DNA of 64,000 nucleotides from Euryodendron excelsum (GCA_033060915.1 CM065392.1:7039501-7103500); one strand, 5' to 3'. Counted from the stretch's first letter, positions 10,389 to 31,079 are shown. Notes: generated by a model not told the origin, from the sequence alone. A program made the numbers and translations.

Positions 10389-12082
10389 ATGGTTTTGAAA
10401 GTTGGTTTGATGCACTCTTGGAAAGAGTTTTGAAAAACAAAACATGTTATGCCATGGACCTTGGTTGGCAATCTTTTTGAAGATCATTTCTATGAAAATT
10501 TTGACTCTAGCCAAAAGTATGGTTTATATGGTTGGTGATTGGAGACCATTTCAAGGAAGGTTTTCTCATGACCATTATAACATTTATCTTGACAAGAGTA
10601 GGGGTTTCAAAAATCAACATAATGATGGCAATTTTTGAAAAATCATTTTTGATGCAAAGATGGAGAGAATGCATTTTTGAAAATGATCTTTTGAGAAGGA
10701 TTTTGAAAACCACTTTTCAAGGGGACCATTCCATCAAAAAAGGGTTCATATGGCCAAACAAAAGGGAGACCACTCAAGAGAGGATTCCATGGGGCCATTT
10801 CAACCACTACACTTAAAAGAATGAAAATCTTGAAAATTAGAGAATTAGAAAGCAACCCTTATGCAAATTAAAATGTCATGATACCAAAATGAAAGTTAGA
10901 GGATTAGTAGGAGGTCTTTTAAGGCATAATTTCTAAAATCTCATCCTACACTTCAAGTGGCCAACTCTTTGAACAATTTTCGAAAGAAATATAGAGCTTG
11001 GAGATGGCATGTGAATAAGAGCAATGTAAGCATTGTAGAGTATGACTATAAGCATAAAATGAAACCAAGCACACAAGACATGATCAAAATAGTAATATGC
11101 AAAGGGTCATCATTCACATACAAGACTTTTAGGCTACACCACATAAACAAGGGGCTCCTAGTCCATACTATCTTAAAGTAGGCTAGTGAGAGGTCCCCCT
11201 ACACAGTGGCTCTCACTTGCTTTCCTCTAGGCATGATCTAAGAGCCCTCTTGGCTCAAGCATGCAAGAAATGGGGGTTGAAGATAGGGATTAAAATAGAG
11301 AATAGCCCAAGTAGGCTAGGAGGCAAAAGAGAAGAGTGGGGGAGAGCACAAATGTAAAAGGGATACCACCTTTTGCCTTCAACATACTTGTAATCTTCAA
11401 TAGGTGTATTGATTGGAGCTTGAATGACTTCAAGAGGCCTTGAGAGGCTAGAATGGAGTGTGTAAGTATGTATGAGGCCTTGTATGTGGAGTGTATAGGC
11501 TTGAGAGAGGTAGAATCTAGCCTAAGTATTGGAGGGGTGGAATATATGTAAGGATTCGAGTTTCTGGAGTGATTTCAGCAGAAGTTCACATCAATTTCAG
11601 ACCTGGAATATACAAAAGGGGAGGCCTCTATTTATAGGCAATCTGGAACAGGCCTGGCGCATGTGCTACAAGCGCATGGCCAAAATTTGGCCTTGCACAT
11701 GTAGGACATGTGCAGGTACTGTTCCATTGCCAGAATAACACGTGGCACCTATTGTACTAGATAAATCTCGACTATTGATCAAAAGTCAGTCGATCTGATC
11801 AAAATTTGAGCGCATGTAGCATACGCTCCATCACCGGGAAGGTTCGTCCAAACTTTGTCTCGATAATTGAGTCAAACGGGAAGGTTTCGGAGGAATCGGT
11901 CGCACTCGGGATGTTCTTCCAGGGCTTCCGATGAACTTTCATGTTTTCAGGAAGTTTAAATTATGTTTGGAGGCGGGCGATATTGTCTTGGGAAGTGTGC
12001 CAACAAGGTCACTTTTGCAGAGCGTTTGTGATATGCTCTGAGGCTATTTGACAGTGGCTGTTTTCGTTTCGTGTGATCGAGG

Positions 12083-12490
12083 CCTTCGGGGAGCAATCCA
12101 TTCGATCGGACCGTACCGATGGAAAGTACTTTGGAAATACTTTCAGGAATTCTCAGATTTACGCATTTCTCAAGTCATTTGACGGTGCGTTTTGATTAGA
12201 GAATCGGAGAAAAAGTCAACCTTGGCGAAGCATCTGCGAGACGCTCCAGGGGTTGTCGAAAGTAGCCATGTTTGGGCCATACGATGAAGGGCTTCAGGAA
12301 GCGATCTATCCGATCGAGCTGTATTGATGGAAAGATCTATGAACGAGCTTTCAAGAATTCCTTGATTTACGCATTTGTCAAGTCAGTTGACGGTGCGTTA
12401 TAACCAGGGAATCGGGAGAAAAGACAATTTAGGCTGAGCGTCTGCGAGACGCTCTAGGGGACTTTTATCGAGTCATGTGAGTTTAGTGTC
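12083..12490 (+). repeat. Two direct repeats of about 208 bp in the solo LTR
   Basis: Both copies contain a GATCGG/GATCGA segment, GATTTACGCATTT, a GTCAAGTCATTTGACGGTGCG-like stretch and TCTGCGAGACGCTC. The second copy starts about 208 bp after the first (12084 and 12292). Confidence 0.7.
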
Positions 12491-12948
12491 GTAGGGTCTT
12501 CCTCGGGCTAAACAAGGGTGTATGGTGAAACCCTTTGCTCAAGATCCCAAGGTCGGTGCTGTGTCGGGGCATATTTGGATTTCCAGGGGCAAAAAGGTTA
12601 TTTTGACCAGGATTGGCTGGACATGGTCAGGAATGGTTTGGTGTGTTGTGTTAAGCGTGTAAGGTTGTTGAGGGATGGTTTTGGGAGAGTCTTTTATTGT
12701 TCGGCGGGGTTTGTGCAGTGTTGAGGTGTTCAGGGGCAAAATGGTAATTTTGACCGAAGCGAGCTGGAATAGGACCAGATTTGGGCCAAATGGCGTGCGG
12801 GGGGCGCCTAACAGTTTAGTAACATTTTGGAAAGGTGGATTTATTGTTTTGAGGGATTTTAAACTTTCCCAAAACGCGCCTAGAGGCCCAAAGGGCGGGG
12901 TTGGTCATTTTTCACCGAGTCGGGCTAGCAGGCGCCGGTGTTGACCAA

Positions 12949-13283
12949 GGTGTTGGTTCCCGAGACCACCCGGTCTCGGAAAACTACCTGTGCGGTGTTG
13001 ATCCCTAAGAACGCCCGGTCTTAGAGAACTACCTGTAAGGGTAGCGTTGGTTCTTGAGAACGCCTAGTCCTAGAAAGCTACCTGAATTGGTGGTGTTGGT
13101 CTCTGAGAACGCCCAGTCTCAGAGAACTACCAAATGACGGATATTCTACATTGGCGGGCTAGCAAGCATCAGAAGTGAATCGTTTGGAATTTGATGAGGT
13201 GTTGGTCCCTGAGATCACCCGATCCCGGGAAGCTACTTGGATAGCGTTGGTTTCCGGGACCGTCCGGTCCGGAAAGCTGCTTG
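12949..13283 (+). repeat. Array of about six hairpin-forming units in the solo LTR
   Basis: Each unit reads GTGTTGGT, a short inverted repeat, then GAACTACC or AAGCTACC. The arms differ between units but mostly stay complementary: CCGAGACC/GGTCTCGG (12960-12979), CTAAGA/TCTTAG, CTGAGA/TCTCAG, and TCCGG-ACC/GGTCCGGA near 13253-13275. Units 3 and 5 pair less well. A spacer of about 60 bp separates units 4 and 5. Confidence 0.8.
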
Positions 13284-13455
13284 GAATAATGGTGCTTATG
13301 GCTCTAGCGGGTCCTTGTGGGCTCGAGAAGCGACTAGCTGGTTGGATTGGAGATTGTAAGACTCATCTTGAACCTGCATGTGTTGTGACGTTGGAAACCG
13401 AACCCGATCGAGCCGGAAATTGCCGAGCTGGCAAAAATGGGGTGCTCACATAAAG

Positions 13456-14172
13456 AAAACTCAAATGCCTGATTATAGTGTTTATAAAGTGTTTATGAAA
13501 ATAATGTTTTCTTGGACGAAAATGAGCTGGAAAGTGACTTATTGGATTTGAAATTTGATATATTGTAGCCAAGAGACAATCATGATTAGTTGATCATATA
13601 TTTTGATCCAGAAGTCTAAATGATCTGATTCTTGATGTGCTGAAATGCTTACTTATATATCTACTGTATCTCTCTTGGATCAAAGTTCAAATTTGAATGA
13701 TATCTAGATAAAAAAATAGCATACATCTGACTTAGTGCTGCAGAAATTCAAATATGACAGCTAGACAGATAGTCTGAGTATTTCACTCATATCTTTTGAC
13801 TCTGATCTTTAAGTGCTTTGATTCTTGAAGATCTGGAAGTATAATGTCCATTTCTACATTTTATATCTTATAGAGATTTTCAAACTCGAACGTTTGTTAT
13901 ATGAAAAAGCTTATGCAAGTTGACATAGCTGTGTAGAAATTCAAATATACTAACTAGCAGACAATTCGAGTAATTTGATCATAACTTTTGATCTTACTAT
14001 TGGATCGACCTAATTCTTGAGCTTCTAAAAATTTGACGTTTATGTCTACAACTTTTTTTTTATAGCCATTTTCAAATTGAAACATTATCAAGGAGAAAAT
14101 TGAGGTTGATCTGAAATTATCTTATTTGAAATTTAAAATCCTATCTGGTAACAGTTTACTCAACGGAACGAA
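13456..14172 (+). repeat. 192-bp tandem repeat array (continues from 8668-8720)
   Basis: The marker CATATCTTTTGAT and its variants fall at 8668, 13595, 13788 and 13980. The last two intervals are 193 and 192 bp. The first becomes 192 bp once the solo LTR and one target duplication (4735 bp) are removed. Each unit also carries a GAAATTCAAAT- or TTGAAATTTGA-like segment. Units are well diverged from one another. Confidence 0.75.
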
Positions 14173-14500
14173 ATCTTCAATACTATTTCAAACGGCTAGA
14201 AACTCATTTGAAACTATAAACTAGCCTCCTATCTACATCTATAAATAGAGATACACTTGAGGAACAAAAGAGAACAACAAGTATTGTGCTTCAAAGTGAT
14301 ATTCATCATACAAAGTTTATTGAGAGCTTCATTGTCTTTTATCTTGCAATGTTTTGAGAGTTTCATTGACATATTTATTCTTTAAGAAAATTTATTTGTA
14401 AGTAAGATTATTGTACTCTAAAAGGTACAAATTGAAGTTCCTAATTATAAATTATTGTTAGTAATTATGTACATAGTAATTATCATTTTAATATAATATT
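14173..14500 (+). promoter_or_regulatory. LTR-like promoter: TATA box and following transcribed-like segment
   Basis: CTATAAATAG at 14239-14248 follows the 192-bp repeats and precedes an A-rich segment typical of the R region of a copia LTR. I read 8358-14500, minus the solo LTR, as one old LTR with repeats in U3. The right end of that LTR was not found. Confidence 0.35.
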
Positions 14501-16965
14501 AGTTATCATTTATATTTGTGTGTGTATTATATTATATATATATATATATATATTATCATATGTGTTTGTGTTTGTGTGCAGGTGGGTGGCTAACAAAAGT
14601 CAGAGAAGAGAAAAAAGAGGAAGAAAAGAAGAAAGGAAGTGGGGTGGCGGCAAGAGAAGACAAAAAAATATTTAAAAAAGCAGGGCAAAGTAGATTGTCT
14701 TTGGCTATAAAAGGCAGAAAGGAAGAGAGAGGAGTTGGGAAAGGAGAGAGCGTTAGAGGAAAAAAGTCAAAGGGAGCTCCATTCAATTATTTTTTTTAAG
14801 GGTAGATTTTTAGTTAGTTTTCTACCAGTTTTTTACTCAATTAATTTTTTTAATCTTTTTTTATCGTTATTCTGTTGTAATAAATCTTTTTATTTATGAA
14901 ATTATTTTCTCAAGTCATGTCTTTTTTTTTTTTCAATACTATGAGTAGTTAATTTTATTCTTGGAGCCAATTATGAAAATCATCTAAGATTCTTGGAATA
15001 TTAACGGAGATAATTGAGTTTTCATTGTTTATCTTTAAAATCTTTCAATTCTTGGTAATTAAATTCTAGATTTTTTAGAAAACTTAAATTCTTAACTAAG
15101 TTCGGTAATTTTTATGCACAAATTTTAATTTGGTATAGTTATTGCACAAATCGATGTTATGCATCTATGACTTTAATTTTATTATTTTCAATTTAATTAT
15201 TATTGAATTTTGTTTTAATCGTTAAATCTTCCGAAATAAAGGCTCAAGACGAACCTAATATTTGAGTTACAAAATCTCTGTTGAAATTTCAAGTGAATTG
15301 GGAGATCGGATCAATTAGATCCAGGACCGCTTTCTTAAGTTTAATTTAAAATCTAATTCAACAATTATCAAATCTCTCAAAATAAACTGTTTTATTTTGG
15401 TTACTATTTGATTTTTTTTCACCAATTGTCTAGATCTCATCAGTACTATTTATGGTGGAATTCAAATAGGTTGACTTAGGTTCCAACTGAAACTGTGTTA
15501 GTATTGCTTAGTCGATATCTAATATTTTACCGTGGGTGAATTTTAGTACCTAATTTTGCTTGTTTTGATAACTGTTTTCTATGGATAGACTCTGGTCTTA
15601 CCGAATTTTATTTACTGCTTCACTGCACCTACACTTAAGTGTTAATAGATTATCATATCCTAGGCGTAGTCATAAGAGTGGTTGTACTCTTATTCTTTTT
15701 TCTTATAAGGAAGAGACGAATTGGGAGAAATAGTTAGGAGTTGGATGTAACTAGCATCTATACAAAAACTAGTTTGAGTAAGAGATCATTTGGTTGGATG
15801 TAACTAACACCTGTATAAAATTAGTTGGAGGGGTGTGATTAGCATCTGTGAAAAAAATTAGTTGTAAAGAAGGACTAGCGCTTGGGTTAAAAGACTAGTG
15901 GTTGTATTTGTGGTTTGGATATAGTAGAGAAAAATTTCAAAGAATGAGTCTTAGGGAGTGGACGTAAACTTCAAAGTTAAAGTCAAACCACGATAAATCT
16001 GAGTATCGTATTCTCTTCTCTCTATCTATTTTACATTATAGTTTGAATTGCTTGTACTTATGTATAACATATTATTAGTTGATTAATATTTGTTTAAATA
16101 TTTAGTTAAAATATTTAAATATAAATTTATTTGTTGAATTATTATTTAAATCTAATTCATCCTGAACTAACACAATGCTCTAAGGAGTTTCTACTAGCGT
16201 TTTATTATTTTTGTTGACATGAAAAATAAGGCAATTATAAATCCTACTAAGTAATACATGCACTTGATCCTAAACGGTGTTCTATTTGTTTATTAGTCCC
16301 ATTTGTTTAAAAACAGAAATAGTTGTTGCATTTTGAACGATCAGGATTTTAATTGAAAGATCTTAGATTCTTGGAAGACTTTTAAAAGATTGCTTTCATT
16401 CTTTATGATTATTGAAACAATATTCACATTAACTTTTAAAAGTTTGTTGTTAAAAAATACTTTTACATAAATTAATAACTGAGATGATTTGACAAAAAAG
16501 TGACCGTGAAAACTCCTCTCAATATGCAAAAATCTAAGAGAGGGTTGGTTAACAAAATAATATATGTATATATATATATATATATAGAATGACCTAAATA
16601 TAATTTACCGTAGTTTGTTAAAGAAGTCAGATCTCCACAATATAGAAAGACCAAAATGGTAAAGAAGATCTCACAAGACAAACCGCGTATAGACCATAGA
16701 GTGTTGTGAAATGCTAACCACTGTATGCCACACTCTATAGACTATAGACTGTTTTCAGAACCACAAAATAGAGAGAAAAAAACGCGTAATTAAGGCCTAT
16801 CTCCTCATTCCCCCCCTGCTTCTCTCTGCTCCAGTGACCCAGTTTATGGAGACTGGATGCTGGAGCCACTCTCCGATTTTGAATTCCCGCCAACATCCTG
16901 TTTCTCTCTCTAAAACCCTCCCTCTCTTTACATATATATGTGTATGTATAGTTTAGGTTTGAGCA
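14501..16965. other. Retroelement-derived spacer and 5' flank of Ca2+-ATPase gene 1
   Basis: It contains a (TA)n run at 14533-14555 and a second TATA-like motif, CTATAAAAGGC (about 14704-14714), followed by a purine-rich stretch. From 15720 to 15910 there are three loose repeats around GGATGTAACTAGCATCT and TTAGTT. Near 15957-16020 is a GGGAGTGGACGTAAAC segment followed by a pyrimidine run, of a type seen in SIRE-like copia LTRs. A further (TA)n run lies at 16559-16586. The last 150 bp before the ATG are pyrimidine-rich (CTTCTCTCTGCTCC), fitting a plant 5' UTR. No coding frame was recognised. Confidence 0.45.
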
Positions 16966-24951
<7,986 letters not shown>

Positions 24952-25500
24952 AGATGGGAACTCTGCTGAGTTGAGTGATCACTGATGGCTTGTTCCAAGG
25001 TCATAATAGTGCTCCAGAGAGAGACAGGCAGAGATGCGAAACCAAAATGCAAGCGGCAAAAATACTGTGCTGAGACATGTAACTCGACAAAACACAATTG
25101 CTAACCTCATATCATGACGTCTTTAACTTCTACCGAGTGGGTTCTTCAGTGGTTTTTGGATCGCTTTGACAGTGATAATCAAGGAACTTGTTCTCATGTA
25201 TTTCCCCTTCTTTTGGATGTTTGGGAAGACTTTTTGATATCAATACTCCGTATGCACTAGCTTCCATTGGCATGGCATACCTTTTCATGCATCAAGACCA
25301 ATTCATTATTTGCTTCTTATTACTCTGAGATTATAAAAAAAATAAAAAAAAAAAAGCCTGTTTTCTGAGGCTGTTTGTAAACTACTTTCATTCAAGCAGA
25401 CGTTTGATGCATTCCTGATTGTACGTGCATGTATGCGAGTTTTGGTTGGAAGGTGTTTAGTTTCAAATGAATAAATGTCTCATTCTACCAATGATTGATG
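24952..25500 (+). other. Probable 3' UTR and 3' flank of gene 1
   Basis: Non-coding sequence after the TGA. An AATAAA at 25470-25475 could serve as poly(A) signal, though it is about 520 bp from the stop. Plant signals are loose, so the true 3' end is not fixed. Confidence 0.4.
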
Positions 25501-26563
25501 GGAATGATATCTCCATACTTAGGACTTGAAGACTGGATTGTGCATGTTTAGTGATTTGCTTTGAAAATGGCAGATGTTTCTGTTTCATGCTCAAATCTGC
25601 ATTGGCCGGCTTATTTGTTTTTCAGTGTAAGCTAACTGTTAAAGATCACAGATTTCAGGATATGGAGCTTCTACAGATAGCTGCATTGTGGAATAATTAT
25701 ATGGAACAAGGTCACCCGTTTGGAAGGTGCCTTGTTCTATATAGTGGTGGAAAAAGGACTTTATCCTGGGATGGTAATTGCAATGTAATGCAGTTCATTC
25801 TGCAACAAACTTTACTTGAGGAGTTGGTGGAGGGTGGCAATCCAAGGCTGAATCACAGCAGAAATTGCATCACTCAATTTGCAGATGAGCATCATTTGTG
25901 CCTGACTTGAAGTTCACCAATCTTCTTTCTGTGGTACTAAAAATAAATATGTGGATAGGCTACTCCATAGTCCACACATCCACCAAGAAACATTCTCTCT
26001 TAGCACCACACAACACACAACTATTTGCAATAGTTCTCACTGTACCTACATCGGGCCCAAGCTTATGTCTCACCATGTGATCTGGGCGCTGAAGAGTAAA
26101 TATAGCCCCATTGAACGGCCATATAGACTCTAATCTAAGCATTGAGTCAGAAAATTTGAGTTTTTATCCATTAAACCAACCACTAGATGGTGAAATTTAC
26201 TTACCTTCATGACTTCTTACATGACACGAGTTAGATCTCGTCTAACCCCTAGATTGGGATCATACGGTGAAGATGATTCACTCGTTGGTAAAAATTCCTA
26301 AGTTTCCATTCTCAGCCCCATTGCTTTGGCCAACATTTTGCTCCATCTGCACAATACGTTTAGCACTTGAACTACCCATAATTTTGTGGTTGGCATCATT
26401 TGGTGCCATTTCCACAACCTTGAGTGTTCTCCTTCAACGTGCAATTCTTCTTACTCCAAGTTAGTAAAAGGTCCTACTAAGTCGTGCCAAAATTTGTTTG
26501 CCAAAATTTTTGTCAAGAAATCTCTCAACAAAACAATCACAAAACCCAGCGATTGCTTGTATA
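25501..26563. other. Intergenic spacer between the convergent ATPase genes, left part
   Basis: No gene recognised. An open frame of 119 codons at 25551-25910 has no family motif, splice context or composition that supports it. Confidence 0.5.
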
Positions 26564-27698
26564 TAGGGGTGGTCACTAGCCAGATGACCTGCCCAAGCCT
26601 GACTATTATTTATAGGGCTTGAGATTTATTTTAGGTCAAATTAGTTCAATGAGTATTGAAAATTATCTTTGAAACCCGCCGGCCCAGCCCAAAAATATAT
26701 AAAATTATATTATTTTATATTTTAATATTATTTAACATTAGTTGTATATTAGATTTTACATTATTTGACATTTAATTTGAAGAAAAATATTTATAGGTTA
26801 AATTGGTGGGCTTAAGAATCATAAGCCATGTTTGTTTGGGGTACATGGACCATGGGATTGGATGCCATATCTTGTGGGCCCCATTATTCCTGCGTTTGGC
26901 ACCAAAAAAGAGAGGCCGAATTGCATCTCCGGCTGGAGATGCAATCCTCCAAAACACCGAATGTGCAATACCACTGGGAATGTGGTATTACACATCCCAT
27001 AAGAGAGGATATTATTTAAGTCCATTTTGCCCATTACTCCTATATATTATATTGCATATAATATTTAATATTACATTATATTATATTATTTATGATAATA
27101 TTTTATATACATAATAAATACATTGGATAAAAGTCATAATAATATTATATATTATGATAATAGAGCAATATATAAACATAGATTACATTATATGTTAACA
27201 TATATTAATCTGTTATATAGTACGTTAATGTATAACTTAATATATTCTACTTATACATCACAGTATATTAATATATTATATAATAGTATTATTGTACTAT
27301 TATATTATATATATACATCATCTTACATGAATATATATTTATTGTATTATATAAGGGATACTATATAATCTAATATATTATATTAACTATAATATAATAC
27401 TACTTTGTGCAGGGATAATAAAGTAATTTCATGCACGAGTCTATTACTAATCTCATCCTAGCCAAACATACATAGTATGAGTAATTCCCTATCACATTAT
27501 AGTATGACTTATCACCCATCATCACTTTTCTTATCTCATAATATTACTTATCCTTCAATTTTTTATCCCGCAAATAAACAAGACCATAATTTTAATTTTG
27601 GGTAGGCTTGGGATTGGTTTTTAGGCCCCATAAAAAAAAAAAAAATTAGTGTAAGCCCAACCCTAGCCTGCCCTGCCTTGCGGAATGTCCACCCTTTA
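26564..27698. mobile_element. hAT-type MITE carrying a nested element
   Basis: The left end reads TAGGGGTGGTCACTAGCC; the complement of the right end reads TAAAGGGTGGACATTCC. The interior has paired GCCC-rich stretches (AACCCGCCGGCCCAGCCC) around an AT-rich core, matching the MITE at 34589-34945. The element is interrupted by the block at 26825-27586, which accounts for its length. A target duplication was not recognised. Confidence 0.65.
26825..27586. mobile_element. PIF/Harbinger-like non-autonomous element, 762 bp, nested in the hAT MITE
   Basis: The ends are related inverted repeats (GCCATGTTTGTTTGGGG; complement of the right end TGGTCTTGTTTATTTGCGGG). TAA lies on each side (26822-26824 and 27587-27589), the 3-bp duplication of Harbinger elements. 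The interior is very AT-rich (27040-27400) and has no transposase. Left and right halves of the host MITE resume outside it. Confidence 0.6.
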
Positions 27699-29125
27699 TA
27701 TAGTTATCAATACCATTTTGTTCTGGTCAATATGTAACTATCAGTCAAAAAACAATACAAAGATTGTACCAGATTGCACCAGAATTTGAGAACTTTGTGC
27801 GAAATCATTTTTATTATACCGTTATGACGGCTGTCTATTAAAACTTGTGTTTAACTTGCACTAGATAATTTATATGGCTTTTAATTATTTGTTATTTGTG
27901 TTGAATAACATGTTTATTTAAGCTAAAATAATTAAGTATTGAATAATACTTTATATAGGTTATGTCAGATTATGTACATCAAAGTTTTTAAGTAACTATA
28001 TAATTTTATAACATATAATATTAACAGTGATAAATCTGAAATAGTATACTAAAATGTATATGCAAAATTGATAGGCTAATTGATATGAGATTGACAACTA
28101 CAATATTCAATACATTTTTTCTAAGACTCGCTTGGATTTAAGAATACTAGAAGGTGATGGCACGTCACCTCGTAAAAACCGACATCAAATGTTGTTTGTT
28201 AGTTTTCCTTCACTTCACGCACCCACTAATAACTTTTTTTCAACAATTTGAAGCGGTTATGGCTCTAGGTTCTTAAGGGTAGTAGAAAGTGGCACTATGC
28301 CTGTGCACATTATCACATGATAAAAAAATACATAATTTCTTTCACTCATCCACTACCACTACAGATAACAGTTGAAACGGGTTCAAAGGGCTAGTTTAGG
28401 CATACAAACTTTGACAAGTCCAATCTCAGATGTTACCTTTATAATAAGATAGACAATCATGCAGATATAGATGACAAACACTAATAACAAATTAAGCAAA
28501 TAAAGTAAGATTAACGAAAGAAACTTTATTTACCTTCGAAATACAAATAAAAAACAAAGTCTGACTATTGAAACAACTACGGGTAGAAATGAAGTCTTGA
28601 TTGTCCCATCCTTGATTCTCTCTCTTTCGAGTTTGAAATTTGATACAAACAAATATACATTGAAAGAAAATAAGAACCAAATGACCAATCACTAGAGGCC
28701 CTTTGCCTCCAGATTTGGTTTATAATTTTTACAACATTGTACAAAAGACACCATCATTTTAGAGACCTAAAGGATCAATTTTGAAAAATTAAAACTACAG
28801 ACACCCTTACTTTTACAAAAGTAATAGGCAAACCTAAACTGAAGAAGCAAAAAACAAAAATCTAGGCAATCACTGAGGCCAAAATGGTCAACTGGTGGCC
28901 CGGCTATAAAATACTGAAAGCATTTATAGGCCAATTAATAACCAGGTAATTTACAAACTGATTTACCTTGACATATAGGCCATATAAGATGAGAGGATAT
29001 AGACTTGTACCCAGTGATGCATTTTCCTCTCTTTGACTTTGGTGCTTGATTCAACATTGTTCTTCCCACAAGCTGTGCAGTGTGCACCATCACTTCAATT
29101 GTTTGCAGCTGCAAGCAAGGCTGGC
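27699..29125. other. Spacer and probable 3' flank of gene 2
   Basis: AT-rich sequence with no recognised gene or repeat boundary. The part nearest 29125 should include the 3' UTR of the minus-strand ATPase gene. Confidence 0.45.
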
Positions 29126-30734
29126 TTACTCTGACTTGAGAGTTTTTCTTTGTGGAGGCTGTGAACCATTAGGATTGATAGTGGCTACATCCACGGAAGG
29201 TTTGATGCATTTCAGCAAAGCAGCAACGGGCATGCTTACAAACCCAATTAGAATGCTGACAAACCATAACCTCCAGCCAAGAGGTGAAGTGTGTGCAAGC
29301 GGCCCCAAGAATTCAACAATCACAATTTGCAATGCCAATATAGAGGCCATGACAATCACAAAGAGCCAGCTGTTAAGCATGCGACGGAATACATTGATCT
29401 TCTCAACGTCTTGGCTGTTTATTTGATTAAATACCTGCCAAAGTAAGAGTAGAATGTAAAAAATATATATTATTTAGTTCTTACAAGATCGTTAACTTTG
29501 CATTGTTCCCGAGGGACAGATGTTCTTGTTTCTATTTTTTTAGCCAGTGCATTTTTCATTATCAGAATCAAAATCTTTACAGTTTTATAATGCACGCACC
29601 ACAAAACACACACAAGCATGTCCATGTGGTTGTCTCACCGCATCAAAATATTGGGAGTCACTTGTGTGGCACATTCTTGTCAAAGTGTGAACCCAGCATG
29701 TCTGTACAGATTAACTATTACTTAGGCTATTTTTTACTTTTTGTTTCTTCATAAAATATTTTCCATAATTTCTGGAGTTTGATTGTGTGTTTATTGGATA
29801 AAAGATTTTATGTTACAAGATTTTACACTTTCAACAACCAAAAGATAACTAGCCGATGAGAATTCCATAAGTCATTTTCCGATGACATTACAACACATAA
29901 TCTTCCATCACCCAAAGAAAGGAAGGGCCTATTGCCAGATCAACAAAAAGGCCCAAGACCAGACAACTCTCTGGTAGCTGTTTTCTGCTGCGGCTCTCTC
30001 TCTCTCTCCACCGAACAGCTACACCGTCAATCCTCGTATCGTCAACAACAATATTGCACTTTCAATCGGTGTTTGATTTTGGACCATGAGGTTGCTGTTT
30101 TATCTCACAAGGAGCATGTGTTTGGCAATCAACCATCATTGGATGTGTCAACAACTCTCTCTCTCTCTCTTGTCATCTGCAAAAAACCAAACTTTGGTTG
30201 GTACAAGTTGGGTTTACTTGATGAACCAACATCTATGTTACTTAACCACCCAACTTTAACTCACTGAGTTGACGTCTCCATGGGCCACCCATTGAATTCG
30301 CCACGTGTCATTGTTCAGATTGAATGAATATTTCTTAAACTTGATTTTATCCTTTTTGCTACCAAAGATCCTACCGAAAAAAGAAAAATTCATAATAATA
30401 TCCATAAGAATGAACATTTCTTAAAAGTAGACTCAAAATAAGTCTAAATTACACTAAAATGAAACTGAAAATATTATGGAAAACATAATATACCCAGTAA
30501 ATACAAATATTATACCATAGAAAGCTTCATAGTAATGCAAAAAAAAAAAAAAAAAAAAACAGAGGTGGAGCAGAGAAGAGTTTTTGTGACAAACCATTTT
30601 TGCACTCTACCTTAGTAGTAGAAAAACGAGAAGGCAAAAAAATAAATTGAAAAAGAGTTGTATATATTATAAAATAAATCTATAATAGTTGCATTCTGCA
30701 ATGGCAATAAATAGAACAAAGGGAAATTAAAAAA

Positions 30735-30783
<49 letters not shown>

Positions 30784-31047
30784 GTAGTTTGAAAACCTTA
30801 AAAGAAGAACTATGTAATGCAAAAAAGATACTGAAAAAAGGAGAGCAAAAAAAGGTTGAACAATAGCTCTATATTTTATCGTTCAATTGCAATAAAAAGA
30901 AAAGAGGGGAGCAGAACACAAATAGAGGGGGAAACATAATTCTATAAGAAAAAATAAAAAAAAAAAAAAAAAAGAGAATCAAACAAATAAATGTCTTAGG
31001 CTATTTGATTAGATCCAGAAAAGAAAAAAGGAAAAAGCAACCAAATG

Positions 31048-31079
<32 letters not shown>

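Larger units (their letters stand above)
8721..13450 (+). mobile_element. 4.73-kb solo LTR with a perfect 5-bp target duplication (Ogre/Tat-like)
   Basis: The block starts TGTCGCGCCCCGG and ends GGTGCTCACA (TG to CA). It is flanked by TAAAG on both sides (8716-8720 and 13451-13455). No second copy of its start or end was seen inside, so it reads as one LTR left after recombination between the two LTRs of an element. The start and the GGAGTCGCCACCTAA string near 8870 are what I recall for long LTRs of the Ogre/Tat group of Ty3/gypsy, whose LTRs can reach about 5 kb. It holds several internal tandem repeats (listed separately) and no convincing gene; the short frames inside show no domain. Its insertion point lies within a 192-bp repeat array. 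Confidence 0.82.

Noticed and set aside
14518..14799. Overlapping 93- and 76-codon frames
   Set aside because: Low-complexity purine/pyrimidine tract after a TATA-like motif; looks like an LTR leader.
14410..15690. TTGTACTCT at both ends as a possible target duplication of a nested insertion
   Set aside because: No TG/CA or inverted ends lie next to it, so a chance match or related LTR sequence is as likely.
25551..25910. 119-codon frame downstream of gene 1
   Set aside because: No recognisable domain; it lies in the probable 3' flank, with no evidence for expression.
29126..29434. Isolated C-terminal ACA fragment as a separate pseudogene
   Set aside because: It starts at an AG acceptor in phase with exon 6 and ends in a stop with normal exon 7 length (309 nt), so it is the last exon of gene 2 beyond a 12.8-kb intron.
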